Of a DNA stretch of 64,000 nt, positions 33,815 to 44,516 are shown one piece after another. Numbering within the stretch: the stretch's first letter is position 1; every line of letters starts with the position of its first letter. The stretch comes from Candidatus Altimarinota bacterium. Lineage in GTDB: Bacteria > Patescibacteriota > Gracilibacteria > BD1-5 > UBA2023. A program made the translations under genes and the position numbers. The notes under the pieces are model-generated. The model was not told the origin of the DNA. It saw only the letters and a list, made by a program, of their open reading frames with translations, and did no database searches. Location: positions 1-64,000 of the forward strand of contig JAQTWP010000003.1 in the NCBI GenBank assembly GCA_028689205.1. The letters are read 5' to 3'.

Positions 33815-33849
33815 TTAAGCAAGTATAATAAAATATATTTGAAAAAATT

Positions 33850-33902
33850 CGGTTGTGAGTTAAAGTCTCACGCCTGCCTGCCGGTAGGCAGGTTCCCGAC
33901 CA
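33850..33902 (+). pseudogene. tRNA-Pro 3'-half fragment with 20-base palindrome insert
   Basis: GGTTGTGAGTTAAAGTCTCACG repeats the T arm of tRNA-Pro, then the palindrome CCTGCCTGCCGGTAGGCAGG (33873-33892) interrupts the acceptor strand, and TTCCCGACCA completes the 3' end. The 5' half and anticodon are absent, so it cannot be a working tRNA. Confidence 0.85.
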
Positions 33903-33904
33903 TT

Positions 33905-34003
33905 AAGAGAAGAAAGAGTTGAAAGTTTAGAGCTGAGAGGTTCTATATTCAACTAAATAATTAATTCCTTAGTTCTCAGATCTCAGATCTCAGCTCTAAC
34001 TAA
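33905..34003. repeat. Inverted-repeat spacer, copy 2
   Basis: Similar to 33641-33735: GAAAGTTTAGAGCTGAGAGG at the left and TCTCAGATCTCAGCTCTA at the right. Together the copies indicate a duplication of spacer plus tRNA-Pro. Confidence 0.7.
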
Positions 34004-34078
34004 GGCGCTATCGTCTAGTGGTTAGGACAGCGGGTTTTCATCCCGTAAACCGGAGTTCAATTCTCCGTAGCGTCACCA
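34004..34078 (+). tRNA. tRNA-Glu (TTC)
   Basis: Acceptor GGCGCTA/TAGCGTC, anticodon stem GCGGG/CCCGT and loop TTTTCAT giving TTC, T arm CGGAG/CTCCG, CCA encoded. The 3' end plus about 85 bases of downstream DNA recur at 34874-34962. Confidence 0.95.
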
Positions 34079-34130
34079 ATAAAAGCCAAAGTTTAATTTG
34101 TAAACTCTTTACAGATTAAAGATTAATACT

Positions 34131-34162
34131 AAAAACTTCACTAGAAATAGTGAAGTTTTTTA
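34131..34162 (+). terminator. Rho-independent terminator after tRNA-Glu
   Basis: AAAAACTTCACTA and TAGTGAAGTTTTTT with a GAAA loop. Related hairpins close the modules at 34931, 35482 and 36022. Confidence 0.85.
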
Positions 34163-34229
34163 GTTATGTTAATAGTTGATTTTTTATCATTTATACATAA
34201 GATTTTAGTAATTAGATAACAATAAAAAT

Positions 34230-34781
34230 ATGGAAATTATAAAAAGACTAAATAAAATGTACGAATTAAAAAGTGTTTACAGATTCACTTCAGTTGGCGA
34301 CAGAAAAGAAAGTACAGCAGAACATTCCTGGAGCTCTATAATGTTAGCAGATTATTTTATGACTACCTTAGGAATAAAAGTTGATAGAGTTAAGGTTTAT
34401 GAACTTATTATGTATCATGATTTAGCTGAAATTGAAACATGAGATATCTGGGCTAATGATTTTGAATGAAGAAAAAATAAAAAGGAACTTGAATTAAAGG
34501 CAATGAAAAAACTATCTGATGAGATTCCTGTAGTTTTGAAAGATAAATACATAGAACTTTATAATGAATTTGAAGAAAAAGCAACTTTGGAAGCTAAATT
34601 TGCAAATGCAGTAGAAAAAATAGATGCAGAAATCCAATGCATATTTGTAAAAAAAGATTGGGAATGATGGGATGAAGAGATGGTTGAAAATATTAAATGA
34701 ATTCACTATAAGGAATTCCCTGAAATATATGACTTATGTAAAAAAATGATAAATTACTGTAAAGAAAATAAATATTTTTAA
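34230..34781 (+). CDS. HD-domain protein, YfbR/5'-deoxynucleotidase-like
   Basis: A 183-residue protein of the YfbR/YGK1 type of HD hydrolases, which dephosphorylate deoxynucleotides or related compounds. Seen: LKSVYRFTSVGDRKESTAEH and EHSWSSIMLADYF (first His), MYHDLAEIETGDIWA (HD pair), and NAVEKIDAEIQCIF (last Asp). It lies behind tRNA-Glu, inside a segment bounded by duplicated tRNA-Glu flank sequence, and is followed by the first tail repeat. Confidence 0.88.
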
Positions 34782-34800
34782 ATTTCAATTATTTTATTCT

Positions 34801-34962
34801 TTGCTTTCCCAAACTTCTCTCTTTTAAAGCAAAAGTGTATCAAAATATTTTTACTTACTGCTGTTGGCTGTCTCACCAATTAAAGCAAAAGTTTAATTTG
34901 TAAAGAGTTTACAGATTAAAAATTAAATTAAAAGACTTCATTAGAAATAGTGGAGTTTTTTA
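34801..34962 (+). repeat. Module tail repeat T1 with tRNA-Glu flank copy
   Basis: Contains CTTCTCTCTTTTAAAGCAAA, ATATTTTTACTTACTGCTGT and GGCTGTCTCACCAA, shared with T2 and T3, then a copy of the DNA after tRNA-Glu (CACCAATTAAAGCAAAAGTT) and an imperfect ACTTCATTA hairpin. Confidence 0.75.
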
Positions 34963-35021
34963 ATTGTTTAAAAGAAACATTTATATACAATTAGAATTAA
35001 TAATCTATATTATAAAAATAT

Positions 35022-35366
35022 ATGGAACATGATATGAAATTAAATTCTTCTGGTTTTTATTGAATTAAAGAAAAAAAACAAAAATTAGAAGTCAGATTAT
35101 TTGATGATAAAAGGAGAATATTAAATTTGTGAGATATTATTATATTTACTTTACTTCCTGATTTAACAGAAGAAATAAAAGTAAAAATAGTATGATTATT
35201 AGTTTATTCTACATTTAAAGAATTATTTTCTGAAATTGATTTAGAGAATTGGAATGCTAAGAATTTGAGTATTGAAGAATGTATAAAATGTTGTAATCAG
35301 ATATATTCATTAGACGATGAATTGAAATATTGAGTAGTTTGAATAGAGATTGAATTATTGCAATAA
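35022..35366 (+). CDS. ASCH-domain protein
   Basis: A 114-residue PUA-like ASCH domain protein, a fold proposed to bind RNA; some members hydrolyse N4-acetylcytidine. Seen: KLNSSGFYGIKEKKQKLEVR, with K..EVRL and the following DDKRRILNLGDIIIF, then EIKVKIVGLLVYSTFKELF and, at the end, YGVVGIEIEL. Five glycines are TGA. A damaged copy follows at 35573. The target is unknown. Confidence 0.8.
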
Positions 35367-35367
35367 A

Positions 35368-35514
35368 CTTCTCTTAGCTTTCCCAAGTTTCTCTCTTTTA
35401 AAGCAAAAATGGATTAAAATATTTTTACTTACTGCTGTGGGCTGTCTCACCAAAAAAAGTTAAATTTGTAAACTACAACTAAAAAACTTCATCAGAAATG
35501 ATGAAGTTTTTTAG
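35368..35514 (+). repeat. Module tail repeat T2 with terminator
   Basis: Shares CTCTCTTTTAAAGCAAAA, ATTTTTACTTACTGCTGTGG and GCTGTCTCACCAA with T1 and T3. It ends in a strong ACTTCATCA...TGATGAAGT hairpin with T-run at 35482-35512. Confidence 0.75.
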
Positions 35515-35572
35515 TTGATTAAAAGAAATATATAATTAGAATTATTTATGTATAAATTATATTAATATACAT

Positions 35573-35914
35573 ATGGAGCATGAAATGAAGTTAAATTCTT
35601 CAGGTTTTTATTGAATTAAAGATAAAAAGCAAAAATTAGAGATTAGATTATTTGATGAAAAAAGGCAAATATTGACTTTATGAGACATTATTAAATTCAG
35701 ATTACTTCCTGATTTAAAAGAAGAAATTAAAGTAAAAATTGTATAATTATTAATTTACCCCTCATTTAAGGAATTATTTAGTGTAATTGATTTAGAAAAA
35801 TGGAACGCTAAAAATTGGTGAATTGAAAAATGTATTGAATGCACTAATGAAATATATTCTGTAGTAGATGAAAAAAAATATTGAGTAATTTGAATTGAAA
35901 TTGAATTAATATAA
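35573..35914 (+). pseudogene. ASCH-domain pseudogene
   Basis: A duplicate of the gene at 35022 (MKLNSSGFYGIKDKKQKLEI and FDEKRQILTLGDIIKF). At codon 58 the TGA that encodes glycine in the intact copy (VGLL) is TAA here (35744-35746), a stop. The rest of the frame remains open and ends YGVIGIEIELI, so the loss looks recent. Alternatively the first 57 codons could be made as a short protein. Confidence 0.8.
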
Positions 35915-35919
35915 TTACT

Positions 35920-36056
35920 TTCTCTTAGCTTTTCCATGTTTCTCTCTTTTAAAGCAAAAATGGATTAATATATTTTTACTTACTGCTGTGGTTTGCTCTA
36001 CCAAAAAATGAAATTAAAACTAAAAACTTCACCCTTTCAGGTGAAGTTTTTAGTTA
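35920..36056 (+). repeat. Module tail repeat T3 with terminator
   Basis: The third tail copy (TCTCTCTTTTAAAGCAAAAA, TATTTTTACTTACTGCTGTG), ending in the hairpin ACTTCACC...GGTGAAGT with T-run at 36022-36052. Confidence 0.75.
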
Positions 36057-36169
36057 TTAAAAAGCATTTCTTTATTAAGATTCTATTTCCTTTGTTTTTG
36101 ACTTTTATATTTTATATATTAGTATTGACTCATCCTATTTCTTCTTGAATAATATTTAATCAATAATAT

Positions 36170-38068
36170 ATGAAAAAAATATTTTCCTTTTTCAGTGCTA
36201 CGAATTTAAAGATAAATTTGTTCAATTTAATTAAAAGATTTCCTATTTTACTGTTATTTATAATAATTCTAGCAGTATCTTTTCTGCTTAACCTACATTG
36301 AGACTTTTCGAAAAGTATAAGTGGTAATATATTTAAAATATCTTTTTCTATTATTGTTACTTTCTTTCTCAGTTTGTGATTATATTTATTTTCGGAAAGT
36401 ATAACACTTTCAAACATCAAGAAAAATATTCTACAGTTAATATCAGTTTTATTTTGATTAATATTTTATATTTGATTCAAGGTAAATCTTGATGATTTTG
36501 AGAATGTAATTTATTTCATATTAATATTAACATGAATAATCTCATTATTATTTTTTAGTCCTTACATAAAAAAACTTTTTTATAAAGAAAATATTCAAAG
36601 TATTTACTATAGTTATTTCTATAAAACAAGTTCAGTATTCTTGATTTCAGCAATACTATGATGAGTTTTGTTTTGACTTTGAAGCATTTGAATATCTACG
36701 GTTTTTGAACTTTTTGATATTAATTGATATCAGAATGAAAAAATATATTGAGATTGGGCAATTATAGCTTTATCATTTATTACACCAATTTTTGCTTTAA
36801 CGCAAATTCCAACTAAAGAAACTTTCAATAAAAGTAATTTTAAAGAAAATTCTTTTTTTTCTTTTTTAATTAAATATATAGCAATCCCTTTTATATTTTT
36901 ATACTTTGTAATATTATATTCTTATACCTTGAAAGTATTAATTAACTTCAAAGATTGGCCAAAATGAGAAGTTAGTTGGATGGTAATATGATTTAGTATA
37001 TTTTGATATTTAATCTATATTTTTTCTTATATCTTTGAAAAAAATAATAAATTCATCAAATTTTTTAGGAATTATTTTCCATTAGTTGTAATTCCTCAAT
37101 TAGCAATGTTATTCTATGCAATTTATCTTAGGATTATGCAATATGATTTAACAATGAATAGATATTTTGTAATAATATTTTGAATTTGGCTTGTTGTGAT
37201 ATCCTTATATATGTCTATTTCAAGCAAAAAAACATTAGCATATATTCCTTTTATACTCACAATATTTACAATAATAATTTCTGTTTGACCTTGGTGAGTA
37301 TATTCACTTCCAGAATCAAGACAATTAACTAGATTAGAGAATAACCTAGAAAAAGCTTGAATTCTAAAGAATTGAGAAATTTTTCCACTCAAGAATTATG
37401 AAGATATTAATAGTAATTTATCAAAAAACATTTACGACTGAATAAATTATTTATGTAATCTTAACGATTGTCAAAGTATAAAAATACTATTCCAAAATGA
37501 GTATTCAGAGCTTTTGAATAATACTCACACAAATGAAACAGGTATTGAAAATAAATCCAGTAACAGTAGTTCATTCCAGAAGACAAGTAGACTTAATAAG
37601 TATTCAATTGTTAGCTGAATTACAGAAAAAATAAAAGTAAAATCATATAATTGAAATTTATTTATAAATAATCTTCTATATTTCCAATTATGAAAAAATA
37701 ATGCATTATTCCCACTAGATATAAGTTGATATTCTAAAATCATAAGTATATCAGATAATAATAACGTAGCTGACTCAGAAAAAGATTATGCAATAATCAA
37801 TATTGAAAACAATTATATTAATTTATTTAGTCCGAGACAAATCTGAGACGTAATCATTACAAAAGAAATTAAAGACAGATTATTATCAATATATAAAGAA
37901 ACTTGAGATACCACATTAAGAAGATCAGAGATGATTTTTGATTTAAAATGAAAATCATGAAAAGTATATAAAATTATGTTTGAGAATATTTCTCTAAAAA
38001 ATCCTGAATATTTATGAAATTCCAATAATTCATATTATAATGTCAGGTGATATATTCTAATTAAATAA
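36170..38068 (+). CDS. DUF4153-like polytopic membrane protein
   Basis: A 632-residue protein with about twelve hydrophobic segments in the first 400 residues and a soluble C-terminal part. The pattern SKKTLAYIPFILTIFTIIIS, GPWGVYSLPESRQLTRLENN followed by LEKAGILKNGEIFP is typical of the DUF4153 family, of unknown function. Most glycines in membrane segments are TGA. It ends at a terminator shared with lepA. Confidence 0.75.
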
Positions 38069-38096
38069 AATTACTTTAAAAAAACAGAACTAAAAA

Positions 38097-38123
38097 AAAC
38101 ACTCATTAATTTGAGTGTTTTTT
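38097..38123. terminator. Rho-independent terminator, bidirectional
   Basis: AAAACACTCA and TGAGTGTTTTTT with a six-base loop lie between the convergent DUF4153 gene and lepA. Confidence 0.8.
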
Positions 38124-38132
38124 AGAATTTTT

Positions 38133-40043
38133 TTAATCTTTTTTCAATATATTAACAAAAGTCTCACTTGGAATACTTACTCTACCGAATTGCTTCATCT
38201 TTTTCTTTCATTCCTTTTGTTTATCTAGAACTTTTCTTTTACGACTAACATCTCATCCATATAACTTCGCAGTAACATCCTTACGTAGCGCACTTATATC
38301 TTCACGAGCTATCACTTGTGCACCTATTGCAGCTTGGATTGCTATTGAGAATTGAGCTTTTGGGATATTATCTTTTAATTTGCGGCAGATATTGGCTCCA
38401 ATAGTCCTTGATCTACCTCTATGAACCATCATTGAAAGTGCTTCTAGTCTTTCTCCTGCTACAAGAATATCAACTTTAACTAGGTCGTCAGTTTTATACT
38501 TAAGGAATTCATAACTCATTGACGCATAACCAGAAGAAAGACTCTTAAGATCATCATAGAAATCTCCTACTATTTCGGCAATTGGTATTTCATACACAAG
38601 AACTACACGAGTAGAATCTAGATAATGCTGATTAACGAAAATTCATCTTCTATCTTGGGCTAATTGCATCATATTACCAGTGAATTCAATTGGAGTAATC
38701 ATCTCAAGTTTTGCAATTGGCTCATCTATTTGGATATAAGTTCCTGGTTTTGGTAAATCTTCTGGATTAGAAATCGTGATTTGCGTAGCTGGCCTATCTT
38801 GGAAAGTTGTCAGCTCAGATTTGAATCTACGATATTCTTCAACCTTATCTCAGGCAAGAAGAACTTTATAAGTAACCTGAGGTGAAGTTATTATAACGTC
38901 CATCTCGAATTCCCTCCAGAGCCTTTCTTTGACGATATCAAGATGAAGTAAACCTAGGAATCAACAACGGAAACCATATCATAAGGCTGGCGATACTTCA
39001 TTTTCAGTTCTAAGTGATGAATCATTTAATTGAAGTTTTTCTACTGCATCTTTTAATTTTATATATTCGTCATTATCTACAGGATATATTCACGCGAAAA
39101 TGAAAGGAGTAATTTGTTTGAATCATTTAATTGGATGTTTAAAAGATATATCATTCCCTGCAAAAATCGTATCACCAACTTTGGCATCACTTAAGGACTT
39201 TAATCAAGATATAATATAACCTATTTCTCATTCATTAATACATTCTGCTGGATTATATTTTGGTGCGAAATATCATACTTCTCCAACTTCAATTTTTGCT
39301 CAAGTATTAAGGAATTCTAATTTATCTCATTTTTTGATACTTCAAGAAAAAAGTTTCACATAAATTACAACTCATTTATATGGATCATATTGAGAATCAA
39401 AAATAAGAGCTTTAGTAACTTTATGTCATTCCGTACTTGATACGGAATCTGTTAATATTATTTCTCTTTTTTTACTATCAATAAAATTAGAATCTTTATC
39501 TAATTTTTTTGGTAGTGGGAATTTTGCTATAACAGCGTCAAGTACTGACTCAACATTTTCTCAAGTCTTAGCACTAACTTTGATAATATCTTCTCTTTTG
39601 CATCCAAGAAGACTTATTATCTCATTCCCTACCCTTTCTGGATCAGCAGAAGGAAGATCAATTTTATTAAGAACTGGGATTATTTCTAGGTCATTTTCTA
39701 GAGCAAGATATACATTACTTAGAGTTTGAGCTTCAATTCACTGAGTTGCATCCACTACAAGAATAGCTCACTCAACAGAAGCAAGACTACGAGAAACTTC
39801 GTACTGGAAATCTACATGACCTGGAGTATCAATAAGATTAAGCTGTACTCATTTCCAGTTCATTCTTACGGGCGTAAGTTTGATTGTAATTCATCTTTCT
39901 TGCTCAATATCCATGCTATCAAGAGTTTGAGCATGTTTCATATCTCTTTTTGCAATTGTACCAGTAATCTCAAGCATTCTATCTGCTAGAGTTGATTTAC
40001 CGTGGTCAATATGCGCAATTATGCAAAAGTTTCTTATATTCAT
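38133..40043 (-). CDS. lepA: Elongation factor 4 (LepA)
   Basis: A 636-residue translational GTPase that back-translocates or rescues ribosomes. Seen: [20 protein letters not shown] (G1), [14 protein letters not shown] (G2), [14 protein letters not shown] (G3) and, at the C-terminus, [20 protein letters not shown]-like sequence with [10 protein letters not shown], the LepA-specific end. Longer than usual by about 35 residues. It is the last minus gene before the + gene at 40162. Confidence 0.96.
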
Positions 40044-40161
40044 ATATGTTATATTAATTAATGGCACTATTGTAAGGAAATATTTTAAAATGCAATAAGA
40101 TATTTAACAATCTAAAATTTGAAAAAAGAAAAAATTTGTAAGTCAATTACAAATAAGTATA

Positions 40162-40692
40162 ATGCGCAAATTAAAGTTAAAATTATATTTTAATTATAAT
40201 TTAATGAAAAAGAACAAAGTAGACAAAATAAAATGTAATTGTAAACCATTTTTACCATTAGATTTCCAAGATAAAGAGATTATATGGGTAGATAAAACTT
40301 TTATAAAAGACCATGTAACAAGTTTTTTTCATGTACATCTCAATATGTGAAGTATAATCAAAAAAAATATCAAAAAAATATGAATATCAGAAAATGAACA
40401 CGATTACAAACTCATACTTACAAGTGAGAAATCTTTATTCTGAACAGATATTTACTTCGAAATTTGAAATAAAATAAAATACAAGAATACAATAAAAATG
40501 TCTTGAATATTTCATACAAAAGTGTTTGAGTGACCATTAAGGAATGTACTCAAACGGAAGGAAGAAATGATACAATATATGAATTGAAAATGAAAAAAAA
40601 TTACTGAAATATATTATTTTTATGCTACTTGTCCTAGTTGTGCTAGGAAATTCTGAAAAAATTATGTGGTAATATTTGCAAAAGAAAAATAA
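40162..40692 (+). CDS. Hypothetical protein with a CxxC pair
   Basis: A 176-residue basic protein. The notable part is IYYFYATCPSCARKFGKNYV near the C-terminus, in which the CPSC pair could bind a metal; similar short endings occur in proteins of this lineage annotated as hydrolases, but I see no catalytic site. ATG at 40204 is an alternative start. A small gene follows. Confidence 0.65.
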
Positions 40693-40726
40693 AAAAATAA
40701 ATGATTTAATTATTAATAACAATATT

Positions 40727-41353
40727 ATGACAGAATTAATAGATTCAAAACCTGATGAAAAATTTCATCTTCAAAGTTTTTTAAAAAAATTAAATAAAAC
40801 ACTAAGAAAAAAAGAAACTATAAATCCTAGTGAACTTATAATTTTAATTAAAAAAAATTCATTAAAGAATAACGAACTTTTAGATATTCATAAAACCCTT
40901 GAAATTTCATTAAATGAAAATAACCAGGATGATTTTTGACATAAAGATGATTATGAAAAATTATTAAATTATATAAAAGTTATTTTTTGAGAAAGATATA
41001 TAGCTCAATTAAAAAAAGAAAATCAAAAAAAAGTCGCAACTATAATTCAAAAGTGACACGATCTTGTATTAAAAAAATGAACTCCAGAAACAATAAGAGA
41101 AATTTATTTTTATTTTTCTACGATTATATATCAAGATGAAATCCAGAAAAAAGAAATTCATAAACTTGAATCAATGATAAAGAATTCATTCAAAACTATT
41201 AAAGGTAGTATTATAGATTCTGGGAAAATGAGTACAATAAAAAACAGGATTGATAAATTTGCAAAAAGAATGGACGATAAAACAGATGCATCGAATTTGA
41301 TTTGAATTTATGATGAATTTACAGAAATTGTATGTGATGAAAAAATATCTTAA
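40727..41353 (+). CDS. Hypothetical helical protein
   Basis: A 208-residue lysine- and glutamate-rich protein, probably helical throughout, with no known motif. The ATG at 40727 is preferred; the frame extends upstream to a TTG at 40676 that would overlap the preceding gene. It converges with hrcA, whose stop begins at 41355. Confidence 0.65.
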
Positions 41354-41354
41354 T

Positions 41355-42059
41355 TTACTTTAAAATATTTCTTAATGCAGCAAGATTAAAAGCATAATCC
41401 ATTTTGAGTGAACCTAGAATTCATAGATATCAGTCATTCCCTTCTAGTCTGATTTTTTTTACAATCATAGCACAACTCTCAAGATCAGGAATTACATTCT
41501 CTTCTCATATAAAAACTGAAACCTTATTTCAAACATCAAGATTATTAAGCAAATCAATGAAATTATACTTATTTTCAAGTACTTTGATGATATTATAAGC
41601 TTGATTTCACAATATATTTGTATTTTTTTCTAAAAAATTAGAAAGTCATAAATAATAGTTTTTTCAAGTTCAAGGAATAGTCGCAAAAGTTATTTCTCAT
41701 GTTATTTTTGTTAGTTTTGAAACAAGTAAATATAAAGTATCGTCAATTTTTTCTCTATCAAGTCTATCTTGAAGGTCTTCTTCTCATTCTATAAAAACCT
41801 TTGGCATATTTTCCATAAGATAATCAACGAAAACTCTTATTCAGCGAGTTGTAGGTAATCTTCAAGCGCTATTATATGGTTGATATATAAGTCACATTTT
41901 CTCTAGAAATGCCATATCTCAACGAACTGTAGCACTACTTACTCATATATCATATTTCTTGAGAAGAGATTTAGAACCAGTAATATCTCAAGTTTTGATA
42001 TATTCTTCAACTATTATTTTGAGTACATTAATTTTGCGAGCTTCTATTTTTTTTGTCAT
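41355..42059 (-). CDS. hrcA: Heat-inducible repressor HrcA (short form)
   Basis: A 234-residue rep­ressor of the heat-shock operons. Seen: KINVLKIIVEEYIKTGDITG for the N-terminal helix, then SKSLLKKYDIGVSSATVRGD and MAFLEKMGLIYQPYNSAGRL ending PTTRGIRVFVDYL, the winged-helix DNA-binding domain nearly identical to the family consensus. The middle and C-terminal domains are shorter than in Bacillus HrcA (~340 residues). No CIRCE-like inverted repeat (TTAGCACTC...GAGTGCTAA) appears in this window, so its targets lie elsewhere. Confidence 0.93.
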
Positions 42060-42142
42060 ACTTTTTATATTATTTATAAAAGTATATTAAAAAAAATAGC
42101 TTTGTAAATTGACTTTTAAAAAAATAAATGATAATATCAAAT

Positions 42143-42159
42143 CATCCCTACTAGGGATA
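42143..42159. promoter_or_regulatory. 15-base dyad before the anomalous gene
   Basis: ATCCCTA-C-TAGGGAT (42144-42158) is a perfect dyad 28 bases before the start at 42187. It could be an operator. Confidence 0.45.
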
Positions 42160-42186
42160 AATTTAATTAAGGAAAAGGAGGAAGTC

Positions 42187-42474
42187 ATGGCACTGAAAAC
42201 TTTAGGAAAAAGGTGTAGAGTTGCTTTAACTGGAGAAAATGTTTTACTCCGTGAAACATTTAAAATTGAGTATGTAGATTATTCTACATTCTCAGAACTT
42301 GCAGTCTTCCTTGAAGCTAATCCAACGATGGATGATCTTCTTGGTAACAGTGGAATACCATTACTCTCTTATGTAGATAAGGGAATTGCTTACACTGGCT
42401 CCAGAAAATCAGCAAAAATATTTTCTGAAAATGGAATGACAGTGACAAGAGGAGTTTACGACCTTCAACTTTAG
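42187..42474 (+). CDS. Hypothetical protein with no TGA codon and a strong ribosome-binding site
   Basis: A 95-residue protein beginning MALKTLGKRCRVALTGENV, with FSELAVFLEANPTMDDLLGN and AYTGSRKSAKIF. It is not a family I know. AAGGAGG ends five bases before the ATG at 42187, the strongest such site in the window; it favours this start over an in-frame ATG at 42109. All eight glycines use GGN and none TGA, although neighbouring genes use TGA for many. A strong GC-rich terminator follows. The codon use and signals look foreign to the rest of the window; it may be recently acquired or under special selection. Confidence 0.75.
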   Translation: MALKTLGKRCRVALTGENVLLRETFKIEYVDYSTFSELAVFLEANPTMDDLLGNSGIPLLSYVDKGIAYTGSRKSAKIFSENGMTVTRGVYDLQL

Positions 42475-42493
42475 GTCAGTGACATGATAAAAG

Positions 42494-42520
42494 AAAACCC
42501 CACTTCGGTGGGGTTTTTCC
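42494..42520 (+). terminator. Rho-independent terminator
   Basis: AAAACCCCAC-TTCG-GTGGGGTTTTT, a UUCG tetraloop hairpin, unusually GC-rich for this genome, 20 bases after the stop of the anomalous gene. Confidence 0.92.
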
Positions 42521-42536
42521 TATATGTAAAATTAAA

Positions 42537-43232
42537 TTAATCATCGAATTCTTCATCTTCATCATTCGGATAATTACACAGTGGCATATCAGTAGCTAAA
42601 TCATAGATTAATTGAATAAAATTATCAATATTTTTTTGTAATAATAAACCTATATTATTTTCAGTTTTATTTTCATTATACCAAGCAAGATAACATTCTT
42701 TAATTTCCTGTAATATTAAATTTTTTGTTGGATATCTTTTTACTAAAAGTAAATATATTCATAAATCTCATTTAATTTTTCATCTTTCAAAAGCATTTAG
42801 GTTACTAATTCACTCTGCTAAAATCAATCAATATTCAGTATCAGTTGATAAATTAAAAATTAAATCTGAAAAATATTCCAATACTAATGAGTATGTCTTA
42901 TCAAAGTCATTTATATAAAAATCTGTTTCGTTCCAAAAATATCTTGTTAAAAATAAATCAAAGTATTCTTTCCATTCAGCACTAGTAATATCACTATGAA
43001 ATTTATTATAATAAATACTTTCATTTTCTGATTCAGCCTCATTAATTTTTTTTAATTTATTTTCTTCCTTCCATTTTAAAAAATTAGTAGGTTTTTTTGT
43101 TAATGTTTCTCAAGTTCTGGCTCTTATAACTTTTTGTACTCTTTCGTGAGGAGTTTCTGGTTTTCTTGGTTTATTAGTAACATGTCACATTAATTGTACT
43201 ACTTTGTTCTGTTCAGGTATTTCTTTACTCAT
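42537..43232 (-). CDS. Hypothetical protein
   Basis: A 231-residue acidic protein with many Asn, Lys, Tyr and Glu, ending in the acidic run NDEDEEFDD. No motif, no membrane segment. It uses TGA for several glycines in the middle. It runs on the minus strand after alr. Confidence 0.65.
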
Positions 43233-43294
43233 ATTTAATTTAATAATTAATACTCTCAATTTATAATTATATATTAAGTATTGTCAAAGCAATA

Positions 43295-44446
43295 TTAAAT
43301 TACTTTTCTTCTAATACTTTCTGCAAGCCTTGTGAAACATTCGTAAGTTATAGTTTCTGATTTTGAGGCAAGTTCGTAAATATTATTAGATGCTTTTGTA
43401 GATATTATCTCTACCTTATCTCAGACTTTTATATTGATTCAGGTCAGATCTATAACTGTCAGATTCATGCAAATTCTTCAAATTATAGGTAGTGAATATC
43501 CTAGATAATTATATGAATAATTATTGCTTAATTTACGAGATAGTGCTTCATAATAACCAACTGGTACTATTCATATTATCATATCTTCCTTGGCTTCAAA
43601 GGTTCAATTATAACTTACTTTATCTCAGGCTCTGATTTGCTTTATCTGAATTAATATAGATTCAAAAGTAAGTGCTAACTTTAGATTACTTAATTTATTG
43701 TAACTTTCATCATTCTTTTCAAGTGGATTAACTCAATAAAGTGAAATCCCTAGTCTCATTGAATTACAAGTTGTTTGACAAAAATTCTTTGTGGCTCATG
43801 CTGAATTGTTAGAATGAATATATTTTAGCTTGAATCATCTGGATTTCAAAAACACTACAGATTTTTGGAATTCTCAAACTTGGAATAAGGAGTAAGAATT
43901 AATTGTTGAATCAGAATCTGCAAAATGAGTACAAACTCATTCAAGTACAATATTAGGTGAAGCTTTAATTATCTCTATGAATTTCGGAAGCTCTTCATAA
44001 TATATTCATTGTCTATGCATTCAAGTATCAATTTTCAAATGAACTTTTACTTTTCTTCAGATATCTGCAAGCTCTTGGATAGTTACCAAATCATAAACTA
44101 CAAGACTAACTTTAGTGAAATCAATATTTTTTAGATTTATAGGAAGAGTATATCAGATAAGCAAAACTGGCGTAGAATTGACTTCATGAATTTTAAGAGC
44201 CTCAAAATAGCTATCAGCAACTATATAATCAAGTTTTACTGACTTAAGAATTTTGGCAACCTCTTTAATTCAATGGCCATATGCATTAGATTTCAGAACC
44301 GGGAAAATACTCCAGGTTGGATTTAGTTTTTTAAAAACCTCATAATTATTAAGTATTGCTTCCTTTGAAATATAAATATTATTCATTGTTTCAAAAGGAG
44401 TTTCTAGACTTTTTTTGAAGTTATATATTTTAGATAGAAATGACAT
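43295..44446 (-). CDS. alr: Alanine racemase
   Basis: A 383-residue PLP enzyme that makes D-alanine for peptidoglycan. The PLP lysine is in FPVLKSNAYGHG (about residue 41). Further: VHLKIDTGMHRQGI, HSNNSAGATKN, SMRLGISLYGVNPL, RAGDKVSYNGTF, IGRICMNLTVIDL and VGDKVEIIS. Order and length match Alr. With mraY at 54394 it shows a peptidoglycan wall. Confidence 0.95.
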
Positions 44447-44516
44447 ATTAAAAATATTAAGTAATATCTAAAAATCAAAGTATTGTTCCTAACAATATAA
44501 TATTAAAATATAAAAA

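Noticed and set aside
42144-42158. CIRCE element for HrcA
   Set aside because: The dyad ATCCCTA-C-TAGGGAT does not match the TTAGCACTC-N9-GAGTGCTAA pattern.
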